Origin: Plasmodiophora brassicae
Lineage: Eukaryota > Endomyxa: Phytomyxea > Phytomyxea > Plasmodiophorida
DNA: 64,000 bases
Reading direction: 5' to 3'
NCBI GenBank assembly: GCA_036867785.1
Contig: CP145423.1
Location: 124,001-188,000 of the forward strand
In this document: piece after piece, positions 32,338 through 44,700 of the stretch
Position numbering within the stretch: the stretch's first letter is position 1
Layout: each line of letters begins with the position of its first letter
Translations under genes and position numbers: made by a program
Notes under the pieces: generated by a model
Database searches by the model: none
Told to the model about the DNA's origin: nothing
The model's input: only the letters and a program-made list of their open reading frames with translations

Positions 32338-33850
32338 ATGCTGACGGACGCGTCTGCGTACCCAGCTGGCGCAGGTGCTGCGATGGGCCTGATCGTCGTG
32401 CTAGTTATCCTTGTCGTCGCACTGGCGAAGAAGGCCCTGATCCACGGGACACCTGGCACGAAACGCCTTCCAGGGGGAACGGGGCTTCCCTTCGTTGGCG
32501 AATCGCTGTCGTTCCTGTGCAACATGCGCGGGTTTATCTCAGAACGCCATCGTCGTTATGGTCCTGCGTTTCGCACGCACCTGTTCGGGACGCCAACCGC
32601 CGTCCTAAGCAAGCCTGACGACGTCAGGAAGGTCCTTCTCGGCGAAGGCAAGATTGTCCGGATGCGGCTGATGAAACCGATTCACAACTTGATGGACGGG
32701 TCGCTGTTGTCCCAACATGGCGACGAGCATCGACAGTACAGACGAGTATTCCAGCAGGTCTTGTCGCCCAGCGCGCTGGAGAATAGAATCCCCGAGATCT
32801 CCCACATCGTATCAGGTATCGTGGCACAATGGCCGGCAGGGAAGGCCATCGATATCAACAAGGACATCCATCAGGTCGGGTTTCCAGATAAATCAGAAGT
32901 TGTGATCACCTGACCGGCCCTGTCCACCAGATCGTGTTTCGACTGAGCCAAACCGTCGTGTTTGGGAGATTCGACGAGGAACTTACGAAAGTGATCGATC
33001 CACTCTTCCAGACCTACAATCGGGGCATGATTTCGCTGCCGGTCAATCTGCCCTGGACACACTATGGGTCGGCGATTCGCGCTCGTCGGAAACTGGCTAA
33101 CGTTATCGCCGAGGAAGTCGCCAAACGCGACAGCGGCGACCACGAGCCTGGCCTGGTCGCGGCCTTACTGGACGAGGAAGGCGCACAGGTGCCAGCCCAG
33201 GCAATGCTCGGACTACTAGCGGGTTACGAAACGACAGCGTTCACGATCGCGATCGTTCTGCACACGATGGCGCGGTACCCCGATATCATCGAGCGGCTGC
33301 ACAAAGAGCACGTCACGATTATGGGGTCACTGCAGCCGATCACACAGCAGAGCGACCTGAAACAGCTAACCCTGTTAGACGCCGCGGTAAGGAGCATTTG
33401 CAGATTCCACACTACCTTTAGCGCCCTCACCCTTCCGTCAAGGTTCGCGAGAGCATGCGTCTGTTTAGCACGGCGCCCGTCGCTGGCCGGGTCTGCACCG
33501 AATCGTTTACGACGTCGGATGGGTTCCTCGTTCCAGCAGGGTACATGGTGTTCGTCGGGCTGGACGCATTGCCGACCCGGTTCGCGTCCATCGAGCAGCG
33601 CGAACAGTTCTTGCCCGACCGATACCTGAACCCGGAAACAGCGCCGAAACGGTGGGACGAAGCGCCGTTCGGTGGAGGACCACGAAGCTGTGTCGGATCA
33701 GACTTTGGACTCCTGATGGTCAAGCTGGTCGTGTCGGACGTCGTCCGACGATATCGTTGGAGGTTGCCGGACGCTGCTGGGGAATTGCCTCCGTCGAAGC
33801 ATTCGCTGGAAATCATTCTGGAGCCCCGGCCCAGCAACGGAACCCGATAA
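32338..33850 (+). CDS. cytochrome P450
   Basis: Three exons (32338-32874, 32931-33386, 33443-33850) encode 466 residues. An N-terminal membrane anchor (MGLIVVLVILVVALAKKAL) is followed by the proline hinge LPGGTGLPFVGESLSF. The I-helix is LLAGYETTAFTIA (AGxxT), the K-helix ExxR is VRESMRLF, and the heme loop is FGGGPRSCVG with the axial cysteine. The FVGESLSF and FGGGPRSCVG forms are typical of the CYP26/CYP120/CYP85-like clan. It should be an ER-bound monooxygenase using a P450 reductase. Substrate unknown. Confidence 0.93.
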
Positions 33851-33874
33851 ACGTCGAGATGTGCCCAGCATCCG

Positions 33875-34708
33875 TCATGCTGCAGTGCCCAGAATATGAA
33901 CCCTCCCGGCGCCATCAGCGACGGCGGCCAACTTCGCGCATGGATGCCACTCCACACAGGATACGTCGGCGCCGAAGTCGGCCTCCAGCAGCGCCCCGTT
34001 CGACGTCTGCAGCACGTCCCAGATGGCGGTCCGCCCACTTACAAACATCAGCACCAAGAAGGACCCAGAAGCCTGCAACCCGCATAGGACTTCCCTTTCG
34101 GGAACCAGACTGCTCAAATCAACAGTCGCAGATGGACGTGGGCCGACGCGTTGTACAGTGATTGCCCTGGCGGACAGCAGAGAGGCCACAGCGAATCCGG
34201 GCGAACCTTCGGGCTGAAGAATCGAACGCGATAGCGCGTGTTGCGTATTGGGAAGCGAACACACAACGTCGCCACTCTGTAGGTGAAGGACGGTCGAAGA
34301 ACCATCCTCAAGGACGACGACGACGACGGAATCGTCGTTGGAGACATCAAGCGCGGCGACTGGCACCGAAGGAATATCGGGCGCGTACCGCCATTGTTGT
34401 CGCAGCGTTGCCGGATCCCAGCTGGAGACAAACCCGATCCCGGCAGCGACGATGTGCCCCGACGTGCAGCGTAATCGCTGAACGGCATCAGCGACCTGTA
34501 TCGACCGAGCGCCCAGCCATACGCGTTGCCCGTCAGCGGCGACGGCGATCCGCCCATCGCGACCCCAGGCGACGTCTTCCACCGACCGGAACTCGTACGC
34601 CTGCAGACGAACCCACTGCCGGCCGCGCCGCAACGTCTCCCCGAACGTCATGACGGAGCCAACCCCGGCGACGACGGCGACGACCGGTGCGTGACGCGCG
34701 AAACACAT
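33875..34708 (-). CDS. WD40-like beta-propeller protein
   Basis: Single exon, 277 residues. It shows repeated beta strands with WD-like ends: VEDVAWGRDGRIAVAADGQ, GFVSSWDPATLRQQWRY, VAALDVSNDDSVVVVVLEDG, VLMFVSGRTAIWDVLQTSN and VSCVEWHPCAKLAAVADG. The repeats are too diverged to assign a family, and five or six blades are visible. It overlaps nothing and lies 24 bp from the end of the convergent P450 gene. The N-terminus is hydrophobic (HAPVVAVVAGVGSVMTF) but probably a blade strand. Confidence 0.6.
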   Translation of the reverse strand: MCFARHAPVVAVVAGVGSVMTFGETLRRGRQWVRLQAYEFRSVEDVAWGRDGRIAVAADGQRVWLGARSIQVADAVQRLRCTSGHIVAAGIGFVSSWDPATLRQQWRYAPDIPSVPVAALDVSNDDSVVVVVLEDGSSTVLHLQSGDVVCSLPNTQHALSRSILQPEGSPGFAVASLLSARAITVQRVGPRPSATVDLSSLVPEREVLCGLQASGSFLVLMFVSGRTAIWDVLQTSNGALLEADFGADVSCVEWHPCAKLAAVADGAGRVHILGTAA

Positions 34709-35100
34709 CTGCCACCGACATCGTCAGCCAGCTGCGACCGACCCAAACATTATGGACGACTCGTCAGTGCAGCAGCAGCAGCTGCCGCCGCGAACGTCTC
34801 GAGACACACGCACGACCTTTCGGATGGGGTGGCCGACCGCAACGCAGCAGCGGATCCCGAGCTGCGGCACGTCGGCAGCGGTCAGGCGGCCGGGTGCCTT
34901 CGCGACGGACCGCCTGCGCCGCCGCGACGGTTCCATTCGAAAACGCCGCCGTCGCCCGATCGTGTCGCGACGAGTGCAATGGGGAAACCCGCTGTCGCAG
35001 GCCCGCCCCGCGATCGGTGTGGGGTGTATAGCGACACGTTTGGTGCGTTGTTCCACTTCGGTTGGCGTGCCCCGGTCAATGAAGCGCACGAGTGGCCAAA

Positions 35101-35946
35101 ATGGTGATGGTGTCGCGGCGTGTCGCGATGCTGCCGGGGGCTGTCGCGGGCGCCGCTCTGCTGATCGCGGCTGCCAGGCCGGCCGTTGCGCTGCCGGCGC
35201 TGATTGCCCAGGGCATTGCCGTGTTTGCGGCGATCATGTGGCGAGGGCGCCCGTTGCCCCAGGATCTGGCGTACCACCGCTTCGTGGACCAGCGCACGTG
35301 TCGCGTCTGTTCGCCGCTGCTCTCCGTGCCGAACGCATCCGACGTCGTGAGCAACATCGTGTTCTTCGTGTTCGGGGTCGACGGTGTCGTTGCCGTTGCC
35401 CAACCCGGTCGTATTCCATTGCGGTCGCCAGCAGCCGAGTATCCCGCCCTACTGACCTTGTTCGTATCTGTCACGATGGTGGCGTTCGGGTCGGCGTACT
35501 ACCATTGGAGGCCCTGTAATCGTCGCCTGGTGTGGGATCGGCTGCCCATGTCGTTCGGGTTTGCATCCGTGATCTATTTAGTCGTATGCGAGCGGGTCCC
35601 AGTCAGCGTTGCATGGTTGTGTGTGCTTGTAGTTATCAGTGCTACGAGTGTGATCTATTGGGCTGTGGTCGACGACCTTCGCCCGTACCTGTTCGTGCAG
35701 TTCTACGGAATCGTCTTCCTCATTCAGGTGATGGCCGTGCTCCCGTCGCTCTACACGCACGCATCGTTGTGGCCCACCGTTCTCGCCGTCTACGTCCTCG
35801 CCAAGATCGCTGAGGTCCTGGACGCCCAAATATTTCGCTGGACGAAGCGCACCGTTTCGGGCCATACCGTTAAACACCTCCTCGCTGGTGTCATCTTCAA
35901 GCACGTCACCCTGACACTTAAACAACGCCGACTACTAACTGGGTGA
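35101..35946 (+). CDS. CREST-superfamily (ceramidase-like) membrane hydrolase
   Basis: Single exon; ATG at 35101 (the frame extends 9 bp further to a GTG). About 281 residues with seven hydrophobic segments. The superfamily's conserved polar motifs are present: YHRFVDQR and VPNASDVVSN near the start, GSAYYHWRP, WDRLPM, and GHTVKHLLAG at the C-terminal end. These supply the His/Asp/Ser metal-binding active site of alkaline ceramidases, PAQR receptors and Per1. An amide hydrolase acting in the ER or Golgi membrane is likely. The exact substrate cannot be told from sequence. Confidence 0.8.
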   Translation: MVMVSRRVAMLPGAVAGAALLIAAARPAVALPALIAQGIAVFAAIMWRGRPLPQDLAYHRFVDQRTCRVCSPLLSVPNASDVVSNIVFFVFGVDGVVAVAQPGRIPLRSPAAEYPALLTLFVSVTMVAFGSAYYHWRPCNRRLVWDRLPMSFGFASVIYLVVCERVPVSVAWLCVLVVISATSVIYWAVVDDLRPYLFVQFYGIVFLIQVMAVLPSLYTHASLWPTVLAVYVLAKIAEVLDAQIFRWTKRTVSGHTVKHLLAGVIFKHVTLTLKQRRLLTG

Positions 35947-36129
35947 TTATTCCCAGGCATTCGAACCAGTATGGCAGTCGAAAGCTTCCCCCAGACTACG
36001 TAGGCGACCTGAGGCAAGCGCAAGGCAACCAATGGGGCGGCCTGCGAGGTTACGGAAGCGGAATGTTCCAGTGGTCACCTGGTCTGCACAGTCACGGAGT
36101 TTCTGGGAAGGCAGACGTGTTCGTGGGCC

Positions 36130-36984
36130 ATGAGCGCTGCCCGAATGTGGCTAATGGCAGTCGGCATTGCCGTGCTCGGGTCTGTGGCGGCGCAGCTGGT
36201 GCCAGTGCCGACCTGGCCAGATCCAGCATCGCCGTCTGATGATCCGGCGCCTCCGGTGCAATCGGGTCGGGCGCGTCGACAGGCGCGCTTCCAGGCCGAG
36301 CGTGATCAGCTGCTGTCCTCCGTGCAGATGGCGCTCTCGGTCAATGCCTCGATCCAGGGTCGATTGGATGCGCTGGATCATATTGCGGATTTGACGATGG
36401 ACCTCGAGCACGCCCAAGCGCTGTCCTCAATGGACCTGTTTAGGCAGTTAGTCGGTGCTCTAACGGCGTGCCTGAATACGACGCCTCAGACATGCTCGAC
36501 ATCGGAACTATCAAGCTTGCTAAAGCGCCAAAGTCGCGCGGATGGATGTGATGCTCTTGCGGCACAGATCTGTATTGTCCTCGGGAGCGCGGCGGCCTAC
36601 AAACCTTCCATCGCAGCCGCTGTTCGGGAAGCGGGAGCGCTAACGCCATTGGTATCGCTGGCGTTTGTGGCCCCTCAGTCTCGTGAATCAACTCATCGCG
36701 CGCTGTATGCCCTGAATGCTTTGGTCAGGCATGACGATACCAGTGCCGTGCTTGTTTCTGCCGACGCTGCCGCCGTCAATGCTCTGGCCGCGCTCGTCTA
36801 CAGACGGCAACATCACACGCGCGCTCTGCAAATGGTAGAGACCCTGGCGCATCTACTGCCCGTTCGGTTGTGTGATCAGGTTGCGGAAGCGATTGTGGCC
36901 GGCGACTCCAGAGGTCAGGCGTTCCAGGCGGCCCTGGCGCTTATTGACCACCATGGTAGCTATACCGTTTTCCGGTCCTTTTGA
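36130..36984 (+). CDS. SIL1: SIL1-like nucleotide exchange factor of the ER
   Basis: Single exon of 284 residues with an N-terminal signal peptide (MWLMAVGIAVLGSVAAQ). Armadillo-like helices follow: ASIQGRLDALDHIADLTMDL, ALSSMDLFRQLVGALTA, AAQICIVLGSAAAYKPSI, EAGALTPLVSLAF, THRALYALNALVRHDD and AVNALAALVYRR. The spacing and sequence match SIL1/HspBP1 (DRVDALFDLEFYV, FVLGAAFSSNPKVQ, VLFALCSLLRH); the signal peptide points to SIL1. SIL1 releases ADP from the ER Hsp70 BiP. The protein is shorter than human SIL1 (461) and lacks an obvious C-terminal retention signal (ends SYTVFRSF). Confidence 0.75.
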   Translation: MSAARMWLMAVGIAVLGSVAAQLVPVPTWPDPASPSDDPAPPVQSGRARRQARFQAERDQLLSSVQMALSVNASIQGRLDALDHIADLTMDLEHAQALSSMDLFRQLVGALTACLNTTPQTCSTSELSSLLKRQSRADGCDALAAQICIVLGSAAAYKPSIAAAVREAGALTPLVSLAFVAPQSRESTHRALYALNALVRHDDTSAVLVSADAAAVNALAALVYRRQHHTRALQMVETLAHLLPVRLCDQVAEAIVAGDSRGQAFQAALALIDHHGSYTVFRSF

Positions 36985-37482
36985 TTTGTCTCTCATTGCC
37001 GAATGCTGATTTCCGTATTCTAAAGGTGAGGTATGCTGCCGGAAGGTGATGCGGCCCGATGTAGTCGCTATATTACAAGGCCACCAATGCGACATCGATG
37101 ACGACCACGAGCGCGCTGTCATTGGCCGTCTTCTCTCCCGGTACGAATACGACAGGAATGTCACCGCGTTCTCGCAAGGCATGCCGATTTAGCAAGCACA
37201 TCGACTCCACCATGGTTCCAAAGTCTGTAAATTGAACAGGAAATTTATTTATTAGGTGTCGGCGCATTGTCGGCTTTTCGCATTAACCGGGCCTGAGCGC
37301 GGCGCATCGTTCTATCACACGCCGCCCAGCACTCAATTTGCGGGTTCTGCGATCATCCGCGGATGCATTGCGGAACGCACGCACCTCGGCTGCCGTTTTG
37401 TTGTACGGTGCCCTTATAGTCCGCAAGACCGCATTCCGGTTGGTATTGCTGCGTTGTGGGTGCCCGGTGATCCACACTCGCA
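36985..37482. other. spacer with one doubtful minus-strand frame
   Basis: A minus-strand frame (37073-37267) encodes MVESMCLLNRHALRERGD and VVFVPGEKTANDSALVVVI, preceded by an acceptor-like TTCAATTTACAG. It could be the end of a small spliced gene, but no upstream exon was found. Nothing else is supported. Confidence 0.35.
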
Positions 37483-38418
37483 ATGACCAGATTATTGAGC
37501 GTCGTGGCTGTTCTGATGGTGGGCATGGTCATCTCTGTCGCGATCGCGATGCAGCCGTCGCGCGAAGACTACAGCCCTCCCGCAAACAGTTACGTCGATA
37601 TTGCAAGTGACGATTCTGATGGTCCTCAATCGGACGCCCTATCGATGCGTGAAGCAGTGCTGGACTCTGGAAGGCCATTTCCGTTCAACACGTTGGTCAA
37701 CTCCCGACGGCATATGAGCGAGCTGGCCGACTGCTGGGTTCCAGTACCTGAATCGACATCAACTAACCTGGCTATCAGCACGACTGTCCTGGCAGCCCTG
37801 ATACAAATCGGCATCGTCCAGATAGCCATCGTCCTGCTTTGCAGTGCCAATGCGGGCGGGTTTATCGCAGCTCTCCCTAGGGACGACCGCTCACCACCGA
37901 ATCGCGCACTCCCCAAGCTGATGCTGTCCTCGTGGGCCAGTGTAGGAGCCAGCACTGGAGTTCAAGCCCTTGCGGCCGCCATAATCATCAATGTGTTCAA
38001 GACTCTCCCTCGTCATATTGCTCGTAAAGTGGCCTGCTTCATCAGCAGATACATGCAGTTGGCTGGATTCTTCGCCGGCGGTATGGCGGCCAGCGCTGCC
38101 GTGGGCCAGGACATCGGCATCGGCGCCAGGTGCGGGCTCATCTACGCAACCGCCATGCTAATCCCTGAATGGTGGATCTATTACCGTGGGAAACGTCTGT
38201 CTCGTGCCGGTGCGTTTATCAGCCCGCTATGGTGGGTCGACCTGGCGATGTCCGTGTCGTTCGTCTTCTTCGCCGTCCTTGCACTGTTGCTAACCGTCCC
38301 TGTGCCTTCGCGCAAGCTGGCCCTCATCGGTGCTGTCATGGGCCTGGCTGGCCTCGGTGACATCGCATGCGTGGCCGACACGTTCGCGGCGCCGACTCCG
38401 CCGCTTGATCCCAAGTGA
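37483..38418 (+). CDS. polytopic membrane protein of unknown family
   Basis: Single exon, 311 residues. An N-terminal signal sequence or anchor (LLSVVAVLMVGMVISVAIAM) precedes a polar region of about 70 residues. Then come five to six hydrophobic spans, among them ISTTVLAALIQIGIVQIAIV, MQLAGFFAGGMAASAAVG, WWVDLAMSVSFVFFAVLALL and LALIGAVMGLAGLGD. No family recognised. A poly(A) signal AATAAA follows the stop by 23 bp, which supports the 3' end. Confidence 0.7.
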   Translation: MTRLLSVVAVLMVGMVISVAIAMQPSREDYSPPANSYVDIASDDSDGPQSDALSMREAVLDSGRPFPFNTLVNSRRHMSELADCWVPVPESTSTNLAISTTVLAALIQIGIVQIAIVLLCSANAGGFIAALPRDDRSPPNRALPKLMLSSWASVGASTGVQALAAAIIINVFKTLPRHIARKVACFISRYMQLAGFFAGGMAASAAVGQDIGIGARCGLIYATAMLIPEWWIYYRGKRLSRAGAFISPLWWVDLAMSVSFVFFAVLALLLTVPVPSRKLALIGAVMGLAGLGDIACVADTFAAPTPPLDPK

Positions 38419-38441
38419 CCGGTCCCCTCATTGCTACCCGT

Positions 38442-38447
38442 AATAAA
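38442..38447 (+). terminator. polyadenylation signal AATAAA
   Basis: AATAAA 23 bp downstream of the TGA of the membrane-protein gene at 37483-38418. It is the clearest poly(A) signal noticed in the window. Confidence 0.6.
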
Positions 38448-38732
38448 ACTTTGATCTGGACCATCATTCCAAACGAAACGCTGCTGGGCTACACTCTTGG
38501 GGGAGCTTCAGCCACGTGACGTGACCTTTTGGTTTGCGCGCGGTTGGGGCGGCCGACTTGCACCGCGCAAATTTGCGACGCCTGTGCTCATTTCCGCCCT
38601 CGTTCGGGAGATCGTCCCCACTGTGACGGGATGCGCCTCCTTGCCGCTGTGAAGGTGTTCGTCGCCGCACTTTGCCTGTTTCGAGGTTGCGTTTCACAGA
38701 GCGGGGACGGTGGTCGACCGTGGAGGGGGCCG

Positions 38733-41700
38733 ATGTCGACCTCCGACCAGCAGCAGGCGCCCGCACCCGTGATCGGCCGGCGCATCACGCCCGACTACGG
38801 TGTCATGGTGCACCCGGCCGCGTCCAGCCATCCGCAGGTGATCGTGGTGCAACCGGCGGTGCCGTCGCGACGTGCAGCCGTCCCTGCGACCGCGCCGAAG
38901 AAACGATCGAAGAAGGCATCCGCTGACGTCCAGCCCGATCCGAAGCCGATTCCACGTCCTAAAGAACGCGTGCGCCCTTGGGCAATCGAGAAGGACGGCC
39001 CTCCTCATGCCAGGACGTCTCCTCTGACCGACAAACCAACGGTGTTATCATCATCTGCACCCAGGAAGCGATCCAGGGACACGCCCAGCTCTCACGTCGA
39101 GTTAGCGCGTGTCGATGGTGATGCCCCGGCCGGGAACAATGCTCCAGGCGTGTTGAAGGAGGCCGTTACGCAGCATATGAAGCAGCGGTTTGCGCTGGCG
39201 ACGAAGAAGCTGCGAGAGGAGAGCCTGCTCCAGGAGAGGCGCCTCCGTGAAGTGGAGGAGCGACGCGCTCGTCTGGATGAGCTGTCGAACAAGATCCGCC
39301 GCGGGAATCGACGTCGCGTCTCGATATCCCAGCACGACGTGAACATGTCTAAAAACAAGGAGAACTCGCACAGCAACAACGCTGTCAACTTCAGCAACGA
39401 GGAGGCACCGCTCTGCCCAGTTTCGAAGCCGTCGCCTGTATCGAAGCCGTCTCCTTCGAGTATTCCCATGACAGCGCCGATCTTCACGGGAAAGACGGCA
39501 CTCGATGCCAAGGCGAAGCGGAGACGAGCCCGAATGATAGCAGATGCCGCGAAGAAGCGAGCGGAAGCTGTTCGTCAGGACGAGCTCTTCAAAGTAAGTG
39601 ACGCATGGCGTATTGTGCAACTCCCTTTCTGACCACGACCTTCAGCCGGCTCCAAAGACTTCGCCTCGGGAGTATGGGACGGAGCAGATGAAGGCCTACA
39701 TGAAGAAGAAGAAAATGGAGATGATCATACGCAGAAGGCAGGAGCGCAAAGAGGAAGAACAGGTTTGCATCTGTACTCAGAGCGCAAGAGCATAGTCTGA
39801 TTGACAGTCGATCATCATGTGCAGAAGCAGAGACACCGGCTCGAACAGTTGCGGTTAGCGGAAGAGATCCACAGGAAAGGTGCTCGTTTGCACCGTTTGA
39901 AAATGCAGGAACGACGCGTTATGCAAGAAGCCGACGGTCGCCAGCAGAAATCGCCGAGCCCTGTCCCAGGAGGTACGCCCGGGGGGTTCACTCTCTGTTG
40001 TCCATCTAACGGCTGGTAGGTATTGCTGGCATGGCAACGGGACCGGAACCATCCACCACAAGTGTATTACGTCTCACGAAGCTGTGTACTTCTCCAGCTA
40101 AAGATGAACAGGTCTCACAGCTGCAGCCGCAACTGGCCGAGTTGTCTGTGAAGAACTCGTCTCTTACAATTGGCAAGCAAACCCAGCTGAAGGACGCCGT
40201 ACTGGCTCGTCTTCGGGAGGGTCTTCGTCGCGAGTTTCAGACGGTACCGTTTGTCCCGGAATTACCCACCGGGCCATTGACCTTCGTTCGTCAGGATGAG
40301 GTGCCAGAAGCGGCCGTAGACAGGACGGAAGAGGAGGCTGCTGTTGCTGAGGTGGAATCCAGCCCCACCGAAGCTCCTGCAGCTGCTGATGACCTGTGGT
40401 CCAAGCTGGAGCATCTTAACCAGTTCGCCGGAGCGCTCTCTCTGCGTGCGTCCCATCTGGCGGAGAGGCAAGGACGCATAACCAGGCAAGTATCGCGTGC
40501 ACCGACCCCTGATTCCGAAGCGCGCGAACCGGCAAGTGCTATTGCCCCAGCAGGCGCCACCGAGGCTTCGCCATCTGAACCTCACGTTTTCGCTCCTTCC
40601 TCGCCGTCCAGCCGTCCAGACAGTTTGCCTGGTCCACCTGAAAGTTGTTCAAACGCGCGCCAAGCTAACGCCACCGTTATCAACGATTCTTCTGCGGGAA
40701 ACACGGCCGATGGTATCGACTCCTCTGGATCGGCAGGACGGTCACCTGTGCAGCCGTCAGCCTCCCCGTTATCTGCTGCTCCGCTCACCTGTTCGCCCGA
40801 TGCCCATGCGCTATCATCCGCCATCGCCAGCGTTGCAGATGCGTTTGACCAGGCACCTGATTGTTCGGCCTCTATCGATGACAACGCTGCCGAAGGATGT
40901 GCCGATATCGTTCCATCATCGAACGCGTCAGTTCGTGACGCTGAAGGAAGCTCATACGCGACGGATTTCGAACTTGATGACGTTGACGGCAGTGACTCGC
41001 GCCACAGCACGCTCTTCGATCAGATCGAAGGCGAACTGTCTGCTCAGCGTCCTCAAGCGGATCCGAACAGCATTCTCAACATTTTCGCCCAACGTCTCCT
41101 GGCCAGTCGCGAAAGGCTCGCTCGCTCGCCGCCTACTGCCGATAAGGTGTCGTCGAAGTCGGACGACGCCCATTGTTCGCCGCCCTCGACCTTTGCTGCA
41201 CCTGCAGTTGACGTTGATGCCCGGCCTAAAACGCCTCCGAAGACGCCTGGCGTCACGCGTCCAAGCAAGTTCTCCCGTACCGCAACTGTCGCGTCTGACA
41301 ATGCTAAGCCTGTGGTTGAGGTCCAGCATGACCAGAAGCCCACCCCAGAGGTGAACGACCATTCTTCTCCAGCGCCGGCGCCAGCTGCTACGCCAGGTTC
41401 CGTGTCACCTACTTCAAGTCCATTGGACACAGACGAGGTCGTCGTAGCAGATGAGTATGCGCCGTCGCGACTGGGCGAATTGCTGGACCTCGCTCTGGGT
41501 GAAGAGGACGTCGATGCTGTTCCTGAGCAGTCCGATCCGAAGTTGTCGCCCCACTCACTGGAGCGGAAGCTGGTTTCCGAGTTACGTCACCTCGAAGAGC
41601 TCGACAGTGCTCGGCTCCAGATCGCCGAACTTGAACACGCTGAGGAAACGAGGGTCATGAGCAAGCTGTTGCAGGAGTCGCGGCAGGAATTGCACATCAT

Positions 41701-44700
41701 CACCCAACGAATGGAACTCGATGCGGAGCGCGCGCAACTCGATCGGTCCCTCAACGAGCCGCCGAAGCCAGATGACGCACCGGTGACTGTGAAGGAGCTG
41801 GACCTCATCGCTTCGAAGATTGTTTCGGCCATCGATTCGTCTCGCGTACACGTCGCCAGTACCGCACTCCTCCATGAAGGTACGCGCCCGCACAATATCG
41901 AGGAATGTGTTGTATCCGGCTTTGACATGTGGACGAAGACAACGCGGACGTGCTTAGGACGTTGGAAGGGCGCGCCTCCAAGCCAGACGTCATTCACGAC
42001 CAGGGCGTCAGTATCGAATCCTCTACATTCTGGTCGTTTCTGAGTATGACCCGCAGAACGAAATGGCGAAGTTCAAGGGCCTTGAGGCGGAGATGAACGA
42101 ACGGGAACGTATCGCGAGCGAAAAGCGTTTGCTCGCCGAGAGGATCATCGTCGACAAAGAAGAGCAGAATCGACGTAGCCGAGAGCTTCGCGAAATGGAA
42201 TCTCGTGCAAACACGCTCTTGGAGCATGCCCTCCGCATGCCAGTTGAGGTACGCTTGGCGACGACCTGCCCTAGCCACCACGTCTAACCAGTATCGGCAG
42301 GACGGTCATCTTGAGGTGGCCGTGCCGACGCAGCGGTCACCTGATCGATCCGTCTCCGTCGCCTATTCGGAGAACTTCGAATCGGAGGCGGGTTCCGCCG
42401 CAGATGGGACGGACGAGCCAGAATGCCAGGAACAAGCGCCAGCTTCGGCTCTTCCCGTTGAGCAGCGGTCAGTCGCTCGGGCAGATATCGATCATTCCGG
42501 TCCGCTATCGTCATCCTCTGTTTCCGTTGACGTTCGCTCCCGGGAACCGTCGGATGCATCTGCTGAAATTGAATTTAGCGAAGATGCTCCTGACGCGTTG
42601 CCTGATCCTGCCGGCAATGTCGGCAAATCATCTGACGAGTCGATCGAGATCGAGTTCAGCGAAGACGACCGTGACGCATCTCCCACGACGCCAGTGACCG
42701 CCGCTGCTCGTGAAGATCGTCGCGTTTCCTCCGTGTCGGACGATATCAGTGTTGCGTTCGAGTCAGACGCGTCCCCTGCCCACCAGAGCGACGTCTACAG
42801 TCAAACATTTGGGAGCGTGTCGCGTGGTGATATCACTGACGACAGCACCGCGTTCAATGACAAGGCTGACGTTCAAGGCGAACGCGGTTCCGTTTCGTCG
42901 GCGATCCCTGAAGGGTTCGTTACCGACAACCGCACTGGCTCGATCGCATCCGACATCGATGAAGGGTCTGCTGCTGCTGAGTACCAGACGAGTTCTGTCG
43001 CGTCGGATATCGCTGAGGAATCGGCCGCAGATGACTGGGCCAGTGTTGCGACCGGACAGTCTGATGGGACGATCACGCTGGACATCCCGGAGGCCGTTCC
43101 TGAACGACCTGACCAAGACCAGGACCGTGCCGACGCTTCAGAGCTTGACGATCGCGATTCTGTCCCTGAAAGCGTGTCGACTGCCGACTCTGACTCGGTC
43201 GGCATCGATCAAGGCCATGGCACGAGCTTCGAGGAGTCGCTCGCCTCAGTGGATGGCGCCTCTGCGTCCGTTCCGCATGTCGTCGAGCGCGAGGACGAGA
43301 TTGCAAGCGAGCCCGGCCTCTCTCGAAGCGCATCGCGATCAAGCAGCGCCTATTCGCTGCCTGATGCGTGTGACGATGTCGCCGATGCAACGCTGGACAT
43401 TCCCGACACTGTCCCTGAGTACGTTGACGAGGCGATCGCCAGCAGCAAGGTGGCACATGCGGTCGAGGTTCAACCAGGTACGCGTTCGTATTGCACAGGC
43501 GCTCGTTATTGCTGACAGAATCATGCATAGGCGAGGGTGCTGTTGAGGTTGCGGCTGTCTGTGATGCGTTCAACGAGGAGGAACCTGGACCGGCAGTTGC
43601 CGAGGTCGCTGATAGAGGCTCGCAGAAGGGTTCGGGCGGCGTCGAAGACACCGATGCGGGTGACGAGGTTGAGGCCGACAGCAACGACAACCTGACGGCA
43701 GACGATGCATCATCGGTCGATGTTGCAGAGTATTACGCTGCCAACAGGGCCTGCGATCACGTCGACGCGACCCAGCAACGACCATCCGATGAAGAGGTGG
43801 CGATCGAGGCTCCGGGTTTCGTTGAACATGTACCTTATGCAAGTTCGTCCGACGTCCAAGACGAGCGTCCATCTGTTGGCGTCGAGTCGCAACACGACCC
43901 GGGTCTGCCTGCCGAGGTCTCCGACGACGACGTTGCGAGCGAGCTTGACGAAACGACCGATGCTGTGACCGTTCGGGCTGAGATCGATGCACTCGGGCGT
44001 ATGCTCATGACAGCATCTGTTCATGGTCAGGTTGACCTGGATGGCCCTGTCGAGCACGATGAGACGTTGCAGCCGGAAACCGACGAGCCGCCTGCAGCGG
44101 GCGATCACCCACGTTGCCTGGTTTCATCAGACGACGCGCAAGAGGGCCCAACGGCGGCGCCTCCGCTGTCTAGTGAAGCCCTGATGGAGCAACCGATTCA
44201 TGAGCCCTTGTTGACACCTGTCGCTGCGCCCGATGACGACGATGGGAGTGAAAATGGCGAAACCGACGATGAAGTGCTGGACCGAGCGCAGATCGACGAG
44301 CTTGGGCGAATGCTTACAACTGTAAGGGCGTCAAACGAACCAGAACCAGGCGACGCGACCAAGAAACAGGAGAGTGTCGATGAAGGCGCAGCTGCTAAGG
44401 CCACTGCAGATGACGACGAGCCTTATTATTCCACCGACGCCTTGCCCTACGATACTGCCACGCCTGCCCCGGCCTTATCAGCGCCGGTTGAACCAGGCGC
44501 CGTGCCCGAAAGCGTCGCGATCCACGACTCCGTTGACGTACGTGTGACCGCGCTCACCTTCCCCCCTGTCGTGACTGATCGCTCGTTGCCTGGTTTAGGA
44601 GTCCGAGCTCGTCGACGACGACCTGGGCCTGCTGAACGTCATCGATGAAGAGAGGAGGAAGTCCAGGGATGCATCCGAATCGCAAGCAACGGAACGCGAG

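Noticed and set aside
40497-43546. long Arg/Pro-rich frames in other frames of the CEP350-like gene
   Set aside because: They are offset-frame shadows; the ten-exon model closes in phase and has the expected acidic, coiled-coil composition.
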